DNA of 64,000 nucleotides from positions 24,494,987 through 24,558,986 of the forward strand of contig NC_084893.1 in NCBI RefSeq assembly GCF_958979055.1, in the 5' to 3' direction. Shown piece after piece: positions 1-11,825 of this stretch (its first letter is position 1; every line of letters starts with the position of its first letter). This DNA is from Alnus glutinosa. Taxonomy: Eukaryota > Streptophyta > Magnoliopsida > Fagales > Betulaceae. The translations under genes were made by a program, and so were the position numbers. The notes beneath the pieces were generated by a model that saw nothing but the letters and a program-made list of their open reading frames with translations, made no database searches and was not told the origin of the DNA.

Positions 1-868
1 GAGGGTGAAGGGAAGACTATTTGAAAACACATCCTTATTATGTTTGTACAATTGTACTCATTGCTGGCAAGGTAGTGCAGCTTTTGGGATGTTGTAACAT
101 AATCGTGGGTTCGTTATGTTTGTGTAGAGGTTAAGCATTGATATGACATATTGAATTTGAGAGGGATTAGAGATGCTTAATTTAATGTGACCAAATGAGT
201 CGGGGCATAATGAGATACTTATAGGAATGTTACTATGTCAGTCCTTACAAGATTTGATATAGTGCTCTCAACCTTTCCTACAGGCGTGTTCAATGGTCGC
301 ACAATCTATTTAACAAGTATGAACATCATCGAAAATAGATAGAGAGATGCATGGCATGATCGACCCACTGTGTGCGAGAGGGAGATTAAACCTCTTCTTG
401 AGGAGTAATGTATTGTACGTTCAAGAAAGGTTTGATGTTGTCTGATAACGTGTGGGTGATGTCTGAGTCCATAGACATCAACATAGCCCTCTCTGTCTCT
501 CTGATTTTTTGAGTATGTTGAGGTGGTTTGATGTTGTGTGATAGCGTGTGGGTGATGTCTGAGTCCATAGGCATCAACATAGCTCTCTCTCTCTTTCTGA
601 TTTTTTGAGTATGTTGAGGTACTTTAGACGGTGGGTATTGCTCTAATAGCGTGCTCCATGGAGAATAAATGGAACAACTTACGTTAGATCTGATTTCGGT
701 ATGAAAAAAGTACCGAATTTATGTTTCTGCTGTGTATTATACTTCTAACACAAGTTGTTTTGGTACGGTGGATCGATCAGCTTTTGTGTTGGACCATTAA
801 ATTTATTGGCTATGGGATCTTTGAGGTAGCTAATTTGGTGGTTTGTAACATTTTTAATGACTAGTCAG
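1..868. other. Intergenic, no gene recognised
   Basis: AT-rich sequence with no open frame that looks coding. It holds the 96-bp tandem duplication listed separately and otherwise ordinary unique-looking DNA up to the first exon-like block at 869. Confidence 0.5.
431..622. repeat. Tandem duplication, 2 x 96 bp
   Basis: The block starting TTTGATGTTG at 431 recurs at 527 with the same order of landmarks: a shared GTGTGGGTGATGTCTGAGTC stretch, a CT-rich tract, then ATTTTTTGAGTATGTTGAGG. The period is 96 bp and only a few bases differ. The short open frame across it (386-580, minus) simply repeats itself and is not taken as a gene. Confidence 0.85.
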
Positions 869-1155
869 ATTCGTGGACGCCTTAAACTCATCCATGTTCT
901 GCAGAAACAGGCACCAGCTCTTATGGACAACCTTGTTCAAGCCTTTATAATGGCTCCCTTCTTTGTGCTGCTGGAGGTATTTCCCATGTAGTTTTAAATC
1001 TTTTCATGATTCCATCACCATTTCTGATATGAGAACTGTGTTAAATCTACGCTTGTAATTTCTTCAGGCTCTTCAGACCTTCTTTGGTTATGAGCGATAC
1101 CACAATAGTACATGCAAAGGTAGAAGCTGAAATCATCGAATGGCAAGACAATTAG
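869..1155 (+). pseudogene. Mpo1-like (DUF962) membrane protein, broken 3' end
   Basis: Two exon-like blocks remain. Block A (869-976, ending at a GTATTT donor) reads through APALMDNLVQAF and MAPFFVLLE. Block B (1068-1155, after a TTCTTCAG acceptor) continues ALQTFFGYERY and, in a shifted frame, ends VEAEIIEWQDN-stop. The order and motifs match the C-terminal end of the plant DUF962/Mpo1-like family (ER membrane proteins related to yeast Mpo1, a dioxygenase of 2-hydroxy fatty acids). The 5' exons are absent upstream. The start of block A has lost the usual residues before APAL, and block B needs a one-base frame change after about 11 codons. It is read as a decayed 3' gene fragment. An intact gene with exons left of the window is less likely because of the frame break. 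Confidence 0.6.
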
Positions 1156-2455
1156 CAAAACATAGGTTACGTTTAGCACGTGAAATGTGTATTCTATTAG
1201 GAAAATGAATAGTTATTATACTAGAAATAGAAGAAGGTGGAGTGGAATATGTATTCATATTCTTTAGTTTGGTTGTAACACTATAATTGAACTTGAATTG
1301 TGATCAAATTTACTAAAACACCCAATAATATAATTCTAAATTACAATTTACTAAAACACCCAGTATCCCAATCCCGTAACAGGTCAAACCCTTCACTGAA
1401 AACAATATTTCCCATTAAATGGATTTCAAAAAACGAAATGAAAAAAAATAAATAATGAAGCGTGCTTAATATTTGCAATCTCATCATCCTTCTGTTTTTC
1501 ATAGTTTTCTTAGCAACCAAACAAGAAAATGAAACGATGCTTAGAAGATCAAACCCATTATTCCGATCAGCGAACAAAAACCAAGAAAAAAACTACTGCA
1601 TTCAGAAAATCAAGTGTAGGGACTTGAGAGGATGGGAGTAGTGTCCATTGCAAGGCTAAGCCGAAATCCAGCTTAGAGAAAGCCAAAACGAAGGAGAAGA
1701 AAGAGATAACAGTAATGAAGTCTGTGTGTGCGCGCGCGCGCAACCACCTCCAAAGACGGTTGTTTTGCTAAATATAGTCTCAAAATCAACCCGCTCCACC
1801 CCTCCGAAAAAAAAATGGCTGTACTTCTTTAAACCAAGGAGGTTCACCTTCTTAAAGTCGTGCTCGCTGGCTCTGAGGCTACGTCGTGGGCCAAGTTTCT
1901 TCCGGCGCTGTCTGGCAAGAAAGCAACGGTTAAGATCAACATTGGTTGGCAGATCGCATTCGTCCATTTCTCCGATGATTGGAGGGTACTTTTGTAAAAT
2001 GATATTTTCAAGAGAAACGAATAGCTATTACACTCCTTTTAGAGGAATAGTTATTCCTCATTTTAAGGAATACTTATTCCAGGAGTTTAAAAACTCACTA
2101 AACTATGAAATAGCTATTACATTTCACTGTACCAAACGTACCCTTGATTCATTAGTCTGTGATGGTGTTTTTCTCTATTGAGATCAGCTTTCACTATTTT
2201 TCTTGGGAATAGAAAACATAAACTACATATATTATCATACTTCGATGTACATAAGATGCATATTGTGGTTTATATATAAGCATAAGATCAAATTAACTTC
2301 ATTTTTCATCTTCATGGGATTGCTTCGGATTTAAGCTCAAGAAAGAAAGCATGAACTTAAGTTTCCTTCCTAATTTTTTTGAACCATTGGTAATTCGCAA
2401 TGATATAAAAAAATCTAATTTATCAAAAAATAAATCCAAATGTATCAACAACGAG
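1156..2455. other. Intergenic with two decayed MITE-like ends
   Basis: Sequence at 1168-1192 (GGTTACGTTTAGCACGTGAA) and the reverse complement of 2124-2148 (GGGTACGTTTGGTACAGTGA) resemble the two ends of one hAT-type MITE family. They flank AT-rich arms (1168-1300 and 2010-2148), but I see no matching 8-bp target duplication, so they may be separate fragments. Between them (about 1650-1970) both strands have open frames over GC-richer DNA with a short CG-repeat; neither resembles a family I know. No gene is called. Confidence 0.35.
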
Positions 2456-2690
2456 GCCTTGTCGTCGGTGATAATATTGATATCGTCGACAACATGATTT
2501 GTCAACGCTGATAATATTGATATCAGCGATGGCTCGACTTGTCGTTGCTGATAATATTAATATCAGCAACGACATGTTCGACTCATGTGCCTACTTTCAA
2601 CGACAACAATAACTATCATAAGCAATGATATTGTCATCGGTAATGGGCGTTCTCGATGGATATTCCACAATGACTCTTATCGTTGCTAAG
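2456..2690. repeat. GATAATATTGATATC repeat cluster, CACTA-type subterminal DNA
   Basis: Several short, partly palindromic copies of GCTGATAATATTGATATCAG and of GTCGTTGCTGATAAT follow one another. The same word family (GTCGTCGCTGATAA) fills the CACTA-end fragments at 36.1, 41.4, 47.1, 54.0 and 58.0 kb. Such short direct and inverted repeats are typical of CACTA subterminal regions. No terminal CACTA sequence is visible here, so this is called a remnant. Confidence 0.45.
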
Positions 2691-4506
2691 GCCCAAATTT
2701 TCTATGGAAAAGATAAAAATAAGAGTAAATTTAAGTCAAGTGGCCAATTCTTCTTGTTAAAGATAAAAATAGGAGTAACATTATTTGTCTATTAGCATGG
2801 TACTTAGAGTTATCTTGTACCTTTCGGATGTACCTAAAGTTTCATTTGTTACCATCAATTTAGTTGGATATATAGTGAATTGACTTTAAGTACTTTTGAA
2901 AATGTCACTACATATATTTACAATTTTGATTCACTATGCCTTAATTTTTCGAAATTATTATCAGAACTACGACACAAATAATATAAGCTTCTTTGTTTTG
3001 AGTGACAATAAAAGATTATAAAATGTTTCTTCCATTTTGCTTTTAAAATTAAAAATTAGTATATGTCAACCTGTATAATTAAGAAGTCTATGGTACCTTT
3101 AGCTCTCTCTTTTTTTTTTCTTTTTTTTTCTTTTTTTCCTAATTCAGCTGAATGTAACCAAATATATATATATATTGAATAAAATCAAGTTGAAACAAAA
3201 TTATTTTTTCAAAAAGCTTGAACGACAAATAGTGTAATGATAGAGAGAATTACAAATGTCATTTGCATTATTGTTATTATTATTATTTTTGAAGTGACCA
3301 GAAACTTGGGAATATTGCTTCATGCACCACAATTAGTGCGATTATCTAGTTAAAAACATTACCATAGGAAATTCAGGCTTTAGCGACCACTATTAATGTC
3401 GCTAAAATCTAAAAATCGTCGCTAATAAGCATCTGCAATGACTATTATCACAAACATCATAGATAATAGATAATTATCCTAACACCTCAGACAGTCGCAT
3501 CTATTTCCTTTTGGTCCTCTTGTCCAAACTCTAACGTTGGCTTCTCTATAAAATAGATGTTTTACAGGTATAAAAATAACACAACGGGCTGCAACCGGCG
3601 TCACAACCGACAGCATACCCAGATCCTCATCAAATTATTTATCTCCTAGCTCCTCGATCCAAATTGTCGGCGGGAAAGATCCATCTACCTAGATTATCTT
3701 TGGATTTAGTTTGATGTTTGTAGTTTTCTTTTTCGCTTGTTTGTTGTTATTTGTTCTGAAGTACTTAAAAAAAAAAAAAAACACAACAGCTTAATAAGTA
3801 AGTCGCGCGTGAAAGTGAACCCATCCTTTACAAAACATGGGTGTGAAATATATTCCATGCAGCAGGAGTTCTTAACAGGAAAGGAAGACAAAATCATGAT
3901 GATATGCTCAAGTTTACATATAGTTACATGTTCATAACATAGGTCGTGACTCTCCTCTATAATGGCTTATTCGTACCCTTAATCCTTTTATATTGAGGTT
4001 TACGCGTCTCGTATAACCTTTGGTATAACCCCAGTGCCTTGGACGTTGCACATAGTGCAATATCCAACTAGTTGATCAGCCAAGTGCGATCCCGGGTGAC
4101 GTCACTCAACCTAATGATACTTACAACTGATGACCTCACCTTATAGGTGATTGCACCGGTCATAAATAACACTCAAATCCAGCGTGCAAATTATCATTTC
4201 ATCAAGTAGGACATATGGTCAAATTTATATAAACTGGTATGCACATGATACAAAAATCTCTTTTCAATATTCTCTGTACAACAGTTTACAAGTGGTCATG
4301 TCATACAAATTATATATCTTTATTTTATTTTCATATATGGCAAAAAAAAAAAAGAAAAAAAAAAAAAGAAAATAAAAAGCCAATGTGGAGCAGTATTGCC
4401 TATTGGAGGGTTTTATCTAAATTTTACCTAAGAATGGCAAATACACTGGTCAACGCAAATGCCCTTTTAAGTGTTTTTCAATAAAAATACTTAAAAAGTA
4501 AAATAA
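2691..4506. other. Intergenic, no gene recognised
   Basis: AT-rich DNA with homopolymer runs (3112-3139, 3767-3781, 4340-4369). At 3370-3480 there is a short stretch with TTTAGCGACCAC and GTCGCTAA words like the CACTA fragments further right. Short open frames are low-complexity and not supported. Confidence 0.4.
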
Positions 4507-5178
4507 GGGTTAAATACTTCACACGTACACGTGGTTAGACTTGATATCAAATCGCAATCTCGGTTTCAAAAAATATCACATGTAGTACTTATCGTTAATG
4601 AAAAAATTTAGTTGGTATTTTCGTCAATTTTTCGTCCATTTTTTTAACCCCCTTTGGCTTGGGGGTGGGTTCGGCCACCTCCATGTCCATTAGAGATGGT
4701 TTGGCCACACCCAGTAGCCAAACCGTCGTTAATGAAAAAACCCAATTGGTACTTCCGTCATTGTTTTTTGTCTATTTTTTTTAACCCTCCTTTGACCTGG
4801 AAATGGGGTCGGCCACCCCATGTCCATTAAAGGTGGTTTGGCCACCCCCAAAGGCCAACCCTTTTTTTTTTTTTTTTTTTTTCTTTGGCCTTTTGGTGGG
4901 GGTTAACCGAACCACCCCTAAGGGCCATGGGATGACTTTTTCTCATCCCACATAACATTGAAACTCTTAGTATCACCTGTGAGCCGCTTGAAAGGAGGGA
5001 CATGTGTCAACATTTTAAGGTGGGGACATGGAGGGCTGTTAAAAAAATGAACGAGGACTGACATAAGTATCAATTGAATTTTTTTCATTAACAACTGGTA
5101 CTACCATGGCACTTTTTGAAACCGAAGCGAAAATTTGATATTGAGTTTAATCACATGTACATGTGAGGTATTTACTCA
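4507..5178. mobile_element. Long-TIR foldback MITE, Mutator-like
   Basis: The first about 110 bp (GGGTTAAATACTTCACACGT onwards, through GGTTTCAAAAAATATCACAT) are the imperfect reverse complement of the last about 110 bp (ending TGTGAGGTATTTACTC). The inner part contains two imperfect direct copies of a roughly 130-bp block with GGTTTGGCCACACCC / GGTTTGGCCACCCCC. Flanks are A/T-rich (TAAAATAA / AAAATAAAA) and a target duplication cannot be fixed. No coding capacity. The ends resemble the element at 42727-43210, so both may belong to one Mutator-like group. Confidence 0.6.
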
Positions 5179-5339
5179 AAATAAAATAAAAACCTCCTAT
5201 ATGAATTCACCTATGAGCCCATAGTTTATGCATTTGGACTTCAACCGGAGAGGAGCCGGTTAGATTAAATAGGAGGGTAAAATTGTAAAAAAAATTAAAA
5301 ATATGAAATATAATTTTACCCATAGTCTAACTTTTATTC

Positions 5340-5346
5340 TATAAAT
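5340..5346 (+). promoter_or_regulatory. Putative TATA box of the PF06838 gene
   Basis: TATAAAT lies 98 bp upstream of the chosen start codon at 5438, leaving room for a leader of about 65 bases. This is the only TATA-like word in the preceding 100 bases in a suitable place. Inferred from position only. Confidence 0.4.
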
Positions 5347-5437
5347 CTTTAACACCAAATGCTGGTGGCACAAGCACGAACGTCCCACAATACCAACGCC
5401 CTGACTGTAGTTCAATATTCCTTTCAATTACTTGAAG

Positions 5438-8400
5438 ATGAGGGTCTTATCCTGCGCCTCCCCTGCTTATCCTACGTGCTCTCTTCGAGCTTCCAGACCC
5501 ATAGCTACAGTTCGTTCAAGCTCTGGAGGCTCAGTTTCCTTCAGTACTCATCATCATCATCGTCATTGTCAGGACCCTCCCTTTGTTCCAGAGGTAAAAC
5601 TACTTCCCATACGTGTTACTTGCAAAAACCCAGAACTTTAATTTGCTTAATGCTCTGTTTGGTTGCTGAGGAAGTATGTGAAACTTTAGAAACCGAACTT
5701 TACGCCTATAGAGCAATAGCTCAGTTTTCTCTTGCTAATTTCCCAAGAAATCATACAAAAATACCGCAGTTTTCTTTGCTAACACGGGTCTGGGGTTCAT
5801 CCTTCAGGCTGGGTACACGAAGTTGCCCTGCCTTGGGGGTTCTCCGTCAATTTTTTTAAAAAAGTTTTCTTTGTGCTGTTGTGTTCACTCTCTCAAAACC
5901 GAATGTTGAATTCTGCGTAGTGTTCTGTTTGGTTGCTGAGAAAATGTAGGAAACGAAGAGAAATAAAGGACATTTTTTTATGAGTACGTGGAGTTTGAGG
6001 AAAGGAAGACTCCCTGGGTAGTGGGCCTAATTCAAGTTTGAATGGGTTTAGTTTGCTGCACCTTTCATTGGCTTCGGGTAACTCTGTACTAGAATTCGTT
6101 CAATGTATTGTTTGGTTGTTTAGAAAAAAGCAGAAAATGGAGACAAACCAATTTCTTGATTCTATTTATTTTGTCTTAACGAATTGGACCGGACAAAACA
6201 TAATGTTCCTTTCAAATGGGGTCAACTATAATTGTTTGTTTTTGCTCTGGTGGCTTTTTTTTTTTAATAAGTAATAAAATCTCATTAAAAAGCAATTACA
6301 TTTTGAGTTTCCTTTTGGCGCCTTTTTCCTTAGCAATTGAATGGAGCCCGTGTTCTTTCTTGCTTGGATCCTTAAACACCTCTTCTAGATTGATATAGTC
6401 ATTTAAACATTCATAAACATTTCTGGTTGCCGTGGATATGGAGCCTGCTGTTTGTTTTTTAAGTGCAGAAAGCTTGATGCTTAGTGCTAGTACCTCAAGT
6501 GGTTTCATTTTCTGCAATGCAGGTTGTGAAAGCAGTCGACTCTTTGTATTCAGAGTTCAGAGCTGTGGATAGTTTGGTGGCATGCAATACCGCACGTGTT
6601 CTAAAAGCTTTCCAGAATGCTCGAGTTGGATCTCATGTACGTTTGTACTTTATTTAGGTATAATATGACTATAGTTGGATCTCACGTAAGTTTGTACTTC
6701 ATTCAGGTATAATAGAGATGTTATTTGTACACACATTGTACACACACTCACATTTAGTGTGGGACCCATGAATGTGTTATAATAGAGATATGTTATTTGT
6801 ACACACAATGTGTGTACAAATATCATTAGCCTGTATAATATTCAAATTGATATGACACATGTACTTGGATGTCAATGTGGTGTCCTGTAACACGCTATGG
6901 TCTTAAGGCTTCTCATACATTCCCCATTGTGGCAAAGGACTTGGATTTCCTGCATATTTTATTAGATGCAGATATTTTTGCATCTTATGCCATTGTATGT
7001 GTGAATGCACACACAATATTTGTGTGTGCATTAAAGTTATCCCTCACAAAAAGGAAACTAAAAGGTTTTTGTTTTGGGATATCCTACTTGCATCATGATT
7101 AGTGGTGTATCAAGTTTGCATGTACAAGCTCATGGTTGGTTGAACTTGGGATCAAGCTCTAGCTTCATCGTAGCACAAGTGCTCAATGTCGATTGGACAA
7201 AACTTAGCACATATAGGTTAGATCTATCACTTGTTTATTGTCCTAAATTACAGTCACATTCTTCTTGATAGGCAAAACTAAATCATGAATCATTCTGACA
7301 TCTCAGTTAGATGCTATAAGCTCTCAAAAGTTAGTGAATACTCTTTCCATCTTACTAGCTTCAAATTACATATCAAATTTGCTTTTGTATTGTTTTTTCT
7401 TCGGAAAAATTGCACAAGGAATTATTTTATTATGGCAATATGCTGCTAACCTTAACAATCCACTACAACAATGACACCTTGCAAGGCCTTGCTCAAGCTG
7501 GAGCCATTATGCAGTTATCCATTATGTAGTTATCCTCAAAAATACGATTGACATTCCTTGTGAGATGAACCAATTTGATGTTGGGTTCGGAAGTTTTATT
7601 TGTTTTCCAGCATTAGTTGTTAACAATCCTGCAAGTATGAAACTTACAGTATTTAAATGTAGGATTCATAAAAGCTCTATAATCTAAGTCCGTATACTTT
7701 TCAAAAAATCCTTCTGTTTCATCTGTCTACTCTATGAGGCCAAGCTGTTTGGGGATTTAAATATGATACAAGCAAAATTTTTTTTGAAGACAACCATAAC
7801 CTTGTCATTAAAATTCCATACCCAAGCATCACAGGCAAGAATGTTCCATTATGGGAAAACTCTGCCGCTTTGATTGAAAAATTTACGCAGAATGAGACAT
7901 AGAAGCAGACTTTTAGTCCTTAAATAGTTGAATCAAGTGGTACGAAAGATGCAAAGAAATGCTTTATACCCAATCAATATGAGCTTGACAAACTGGAATA
8001 CCAAAACAGTTATAAGGTTAGCCATGATTTACTGTATGATTTTGGAGTACTAGCTGAGATATAGCCAAATTAAAACAGCTAAGTTTGGTGAATGGAGAGG
8101 CTACGAAAAAAATAAAACCAATAACATAAAAAAGAAGGAAGCTTGCTGCCAACTTGTATGTGCTTGTGTCTTTTATATCTAATGAGGGAACATTTGCTGG
8201 TTAAGATCTGCTACTGAAGCTAGAGAAAATTAGACAGTGTGTTTCCAGTTTGAAATAAATTAATTGCATGTGATGAAAATGTATTACCACTTTAATCTAT
8301 GGATTAGATTGTCTTGCTCATAAATTTCTCTTGTTTCAGTTTTTCTTTTCCATATAATATCTGTAACTACCATCTTTTGCATTCATGTTCTAACTCTGAT

Positions 8401-11400
8401 AGTTAAAAACTAATGGAAATTATGCTACATTTCTCTTTTCAAACATCTCTTTAAAGTCAAGCAATTGTCGTCTTCAATACTTATTTCCAGGAAGTAAATT
8501 TGTTCATGATTTACTCAGCACTTTGGTGGATGCACTGGCTATGGCCATGATGAAGCTGGGGGACGTGAAGCACTTGATCAAGCTTTTGCAGATATTGTTG
8601 GAGCTGAATCTGCAATAGTTCGTTCACAGGTTTGCGACATGTTGTTATCTTTAATTAATGGTATTTTCATTCATTTTTAAGCCTCGGCTCCTCCACCATC
8701 AGTTTTTTTCAGGTACTCATGCAATCACCTGTGCTTTGTTTGCCTTTTTAAGGCCAGAGGATGAGGTGAGCTATTATTTTGACCTTTCTGCACTTCAATC
8801 TCTTTTACAACTCATATCTCTAATATATAATGCTCTCTACCCAGCTTGTAAGTGGGATGTGTTTTGGACTAAGATCATTGTCAGCTTTTGGCAGTTGCTG
8901 GTGCTCCCTATGATACGTTAGAGGAAGTTATCGGAAAGAGGGACTCCCATGGACTGGGGTCCCTGAAGGATTTTGGAGTGAACTACCGAGAAGTTCCAGT
9001 ATGTTACTAATAGAAAAGCAACTCTTGGGGATTTCTGGTTGTGATTTCTCAACTTTGTCTCATTGTAATTTCAGCTTTCTGAGGATGGTGGCCTTGACTG
9101 GGACGCACTTGTGGGTGCTGTGAAACCTCAAACAAGATGTGCACTCATACAGAGGTCATGTGGTTATTCATGGCGTCGGAGCTTAAGCGTAAATGAGATA
9201 GGCAGGGCAATTGAGATGATTAAGGTAAGCCTTCAGAATGTGCAATAAAAATGATTTCAACTGTAACATATTGGGAGTTTGTCAATAAAAGTGGAGTCAA
9301 TGCAACAATGAAACCTGTCAGGGTTTGAGATTTAGCATATCCATCATCCGCTTGCCTTAATAATTTCCCCTGGCAGAAATGGAAGAAACTTGATTGGACG
9401 TGGCTACAACTGAAACCTACAAATTAAGTTGGTGTTAATTTGAAATTGTGTTTTAATAGGTTTTGATCCAATGATATGTTCTGCTTTATTTTTGAGAAAC
9501 TACTACATACCTCATCCCCTCATTCCTAAAGATAGGAGTTACTTGGACATAATCTGTAGCTCTTCTTAAGGCTTCATAAAGTATTATTCTTGAAATTTGC
9601 ACTTAATTATTAGCTGTTGCTTCAATTTGTCCTATAACTTCTGTACCCTTCAAATTTTCAACGCGTTAATGTCCTCTGGCATTTACATATACAGATGCAG
9701 AATCCTAATTGCTTGGTCATGGTGGATAATTGCTATGGTGAATTTGTGGAAAGCATTGAACCTCCATTGGTGGTATGTGACATATTCTGCATACTTGGTT
9801 CTTTAGAAGGGTAATGTGATATTCTCAATGGCTGGACAGGGTGCAGATTTGATTGCAGGGAGTTTGATAAAAAATCCTGGTGGAACCATTGCACCATGCG
9901 GTGGATATGTTGCAGGGAGGGAAAGATGGGTAAGAGCAGCTGCTGCTCGCCTCTCTGCACCAGGGCTTGGGGTTGATTGTGGCTCCACTCCTGGTGATAT
10001 TATGCGAGCTTTTTTCCAGGGGTTGTTCCTTTCACCTCAAATGGTTGGCGAGGCAATCAAGGTTCTGGTTTCTGCATGCTTTAATTTCACATATTTTTGT
10101 AACTTCTATGTGGCTGTAAATGTCATTTGTCTTTTGTAATAAAGGGAACCCTTCTGATTGCTGAAGTTATGGCATCTAAAGGGTATAAGGTGCAGCCACT
10201 TCCTCGTGTCCAACGCCATGATATAGTGCAGGTTCGTCTTCCTGTACTCATTTTATTTCCTTCCTGAATGACCCTTCAGAATTATAATGTGGTTAGCTGA
10301 TAACGTAAGGTCCACCTGTGCCTTAACTAATGATCATGGGTTGGCTTGGGTGAAATTTGATCCACATGCACCCAACAACTATTACTTCAGTTACTGATGA
10401 TATCTACTTTGAAAACACATACCAACTCTTTTAATAAATCAGAGTTGATAAAGTTGTTAAGTCGACAGTTCTGATTTGATAATTACACTTGGGACAACAT
10501 AAAATAAGAAATAGGATATAAGAGGTTAATCACTCAGTACTCATTTTCAGGCTGTGCAGCTTGGGAGCTGTGAGCGTCTTCTTGCCTTTTGTGAGGCTGT
10601 TCAGAGAAGCTCCCCAGTTGGCTCGTATACTAAACCAGTCGCTGGTACAACTCCTGGATATGCATCAGAGGTATGTTAACTTTTTAACTTTCAATTGCAT
10701 AGATGCCTTGGGGATTTATGTTCTAAAACTGCCTCTCTTGCAATATCTCAGTTGCAGCTTGAGTGTGTCAAAGAGCTATCTCTGCAACATACTGGGTTCT
10801 CTAATGTGCACAGGAGGATTATGTTACATTTCATAAACTCTTTTAAACTTCTATTGCCATCAAGTGCTTTCATTGTAATAAATATAGAGGAGGGACCCTG
10901 ATATAGTTGTCCTAGTTGCATATTTGTAGGATGATGGGTGGCGTATATGATAGTTTGCACCTGCGGTCATTCTATACAAACACTAGTCAAGGGAACGATT
11001 GCAAGTCCTAACTTTTGAATAGAAAATATGGAGAATGGTTCATAAATTGCATGAAGATAGACATTTTTTCTTAGCGGCTCGTCTATGTTTATTTCTTATG
11101 CAAAATATATATGTAGAATGGTGCCAATTCTCACATTAACAAGTTACAATTGAAGGTGATTTAGATTTTAAGACTTCCTCAAATCTGCAATGATGTTTAT
11201 TAAACCTTTTTATAGTAACCTGACACAGATCAGTAATTGTTATTTTTCAGGTGATCTTTGCTGATGGAACCTTCATTGATGGGAGTACCAGTGAGCTCTC
11301 ATGTGATGGACCACTAAGAGAGCCATTTGCTGTATACTGCCAGGTGTGTGCTTGTTCCATGTTGTTTCCTTTTCCAGTTGATGTTTCTTATGTGCTTGCA

Positions 11401-11608
11401 TATTTGGGATTTTTATGAAAGGGGAGAAATGACCTAAAGAATTTAAAATATTGAGTTACCCAGAACTTGTCATCGGATGATAGTGGTTGGTCTACTTAAT
11501 GAAATTCTTGTATCCTGAATTCCTTCTTTGCTTCAATTTCCAATGCAGGGTGGCACCCATTGGACTCAATGGGGACTAGTTCTTGGAGAGGTTCTGAAAT
11601 CATTATAA
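5438..11608 (+). CDS. PLP-dependent methionine gamma-lyase / aluminium resistance family protein (PF06838)
   Basis: Twelve exons join in frame to 455 aa: 5438-5593, 6523-6636, 8519-8629, 8703-8765, 8885-8998, 9075-9224, 9695-9772, 9840-10061, 10145-10231, 10551-10670, 11251-11343, 11549-11608. Every intron starts GT and ends AG and falls between codons. All exons are thus phase 0, which makes the model robust. The first about 50 residues are Ser/Arg/His-rich with no family match and look like a plastid leader. Family motifs follow: HFGGCTGYGHDEAGG, SGTHAITCALFAFLRPEDE, QRSCGYSWRRSL, MVDNCYGEFVE and GADLIAGSLIKNPGG. Lys273 in the last is the expected Schiff-base lysine for pyridoxal phosphate. 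The family (bacterial YnbB/aluminium-resistance proteins) is a fold-type I PLP enzyme related to cystathionine and methionine lyases; the plant substrate is not evident. The donor after exon 8 (GTTCTG) is weak. Intron 2 is about 1.9 kb. No obvious break, so probably functional. Confidence 0.92.
5653..6125 (+). repeat. Three copies of a TCTGTTTGGTTGCTGAG word in intron 1
   Basis: CTCTGTTTGGTTGCTGAG occurs at 5653-5670, TTCTGTTTGGTTGCTGAG at 5923-5940, and a weaker form (TGTTTGGTTGTTTAGAAAA) at about 6109-6127, all within the first intron of the PLP enzyme gene. The spacing (about 270 and 185 bp) is irregular, so this is not a simple tandem repeat. The same word also marks intron 1 of the captured MATE fragment (62212-62230) and a spot inside the CACTA element (46641-46660). 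Confidence 0.7.
6248..6505 (-). mobile_element. 3' end of a poly(A) retroposon (LINE-like or processed gene copy) in intron 1
   Basis: On the minus strand an open frame (MKPLEVLALSIKLSALKK... to KRKLKM, about 70 residues, Lys-rich) ends in a stop. It is followed by a short AT-rich tail (GCTTTTTAATGAGATTTTAT) and then a poly(A) run (the poly-T at 6258-6268). That layout fits a 5'-truncated LINE or a processed transcript inserted antisense to the host gene. I do not recognise the protein. It ends just before the acceptor of exon 2 (6522). Confidence 0.4.
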
Positions 11609-11633
11609 GCTAAAAATCAATTTTGGGTTATGA

Positions 11634-11825
11634 GGAGACACAAGTTTTCTCAATGATAATCTTCTGGGGACTCATTATAAGCAAAGGCCTGACAAGCTAC
11701 CACCCATGCGACCTGCATCTTCACATGCCTCCTCCTCCACTGCAGCTGTTTCTGGTGCAGATTCAACCGGAGATGATGGTTTTCGAACCGCTTCCCGAGC
11801 AAGAACTAACGAGAAGATTTTTTAA
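11634..11825 (+). pseudogene. Orphan coding-like fragment downstream of the PLP gene
   Basis: Starting 25 bp after the PLP gene stop, one frame reads GDTSFLNDNLLGTHYKQRPD, then a Ser/Ala-rich linker (MRPASSHASSSTAAVSGADS), then DDGFRTASRARTNEKIF and a stop, 63 residues. Its composition (acidic, Arg/Lys and Ser-rich, no hydrophobic noise) is unlike 3' UTR sequence and looks like an exon of an unrelated intracellular protein. There is no ATG at its beginning and no acceptor I trust. It could be a gene piece moved here by a transposon, or the old 3' UTR happening to stay open. Family not recognised. Confidence 0.35.

Noticed and set aside
1-180. Possible start of a gene crossing the left edge
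   Set aside because: No frame with coding character and no splice-site pattern reaches the edge; only AT-rich DNA is visible.
1726-2181. 151-aa plus-strand and 103-aa minus-strand frames near 1.9 kb
   Set aside because: Both cross a MITE arm or CG-repeat and neither matches a known family. The plus frame is Arg/Phe-rich without a domain.
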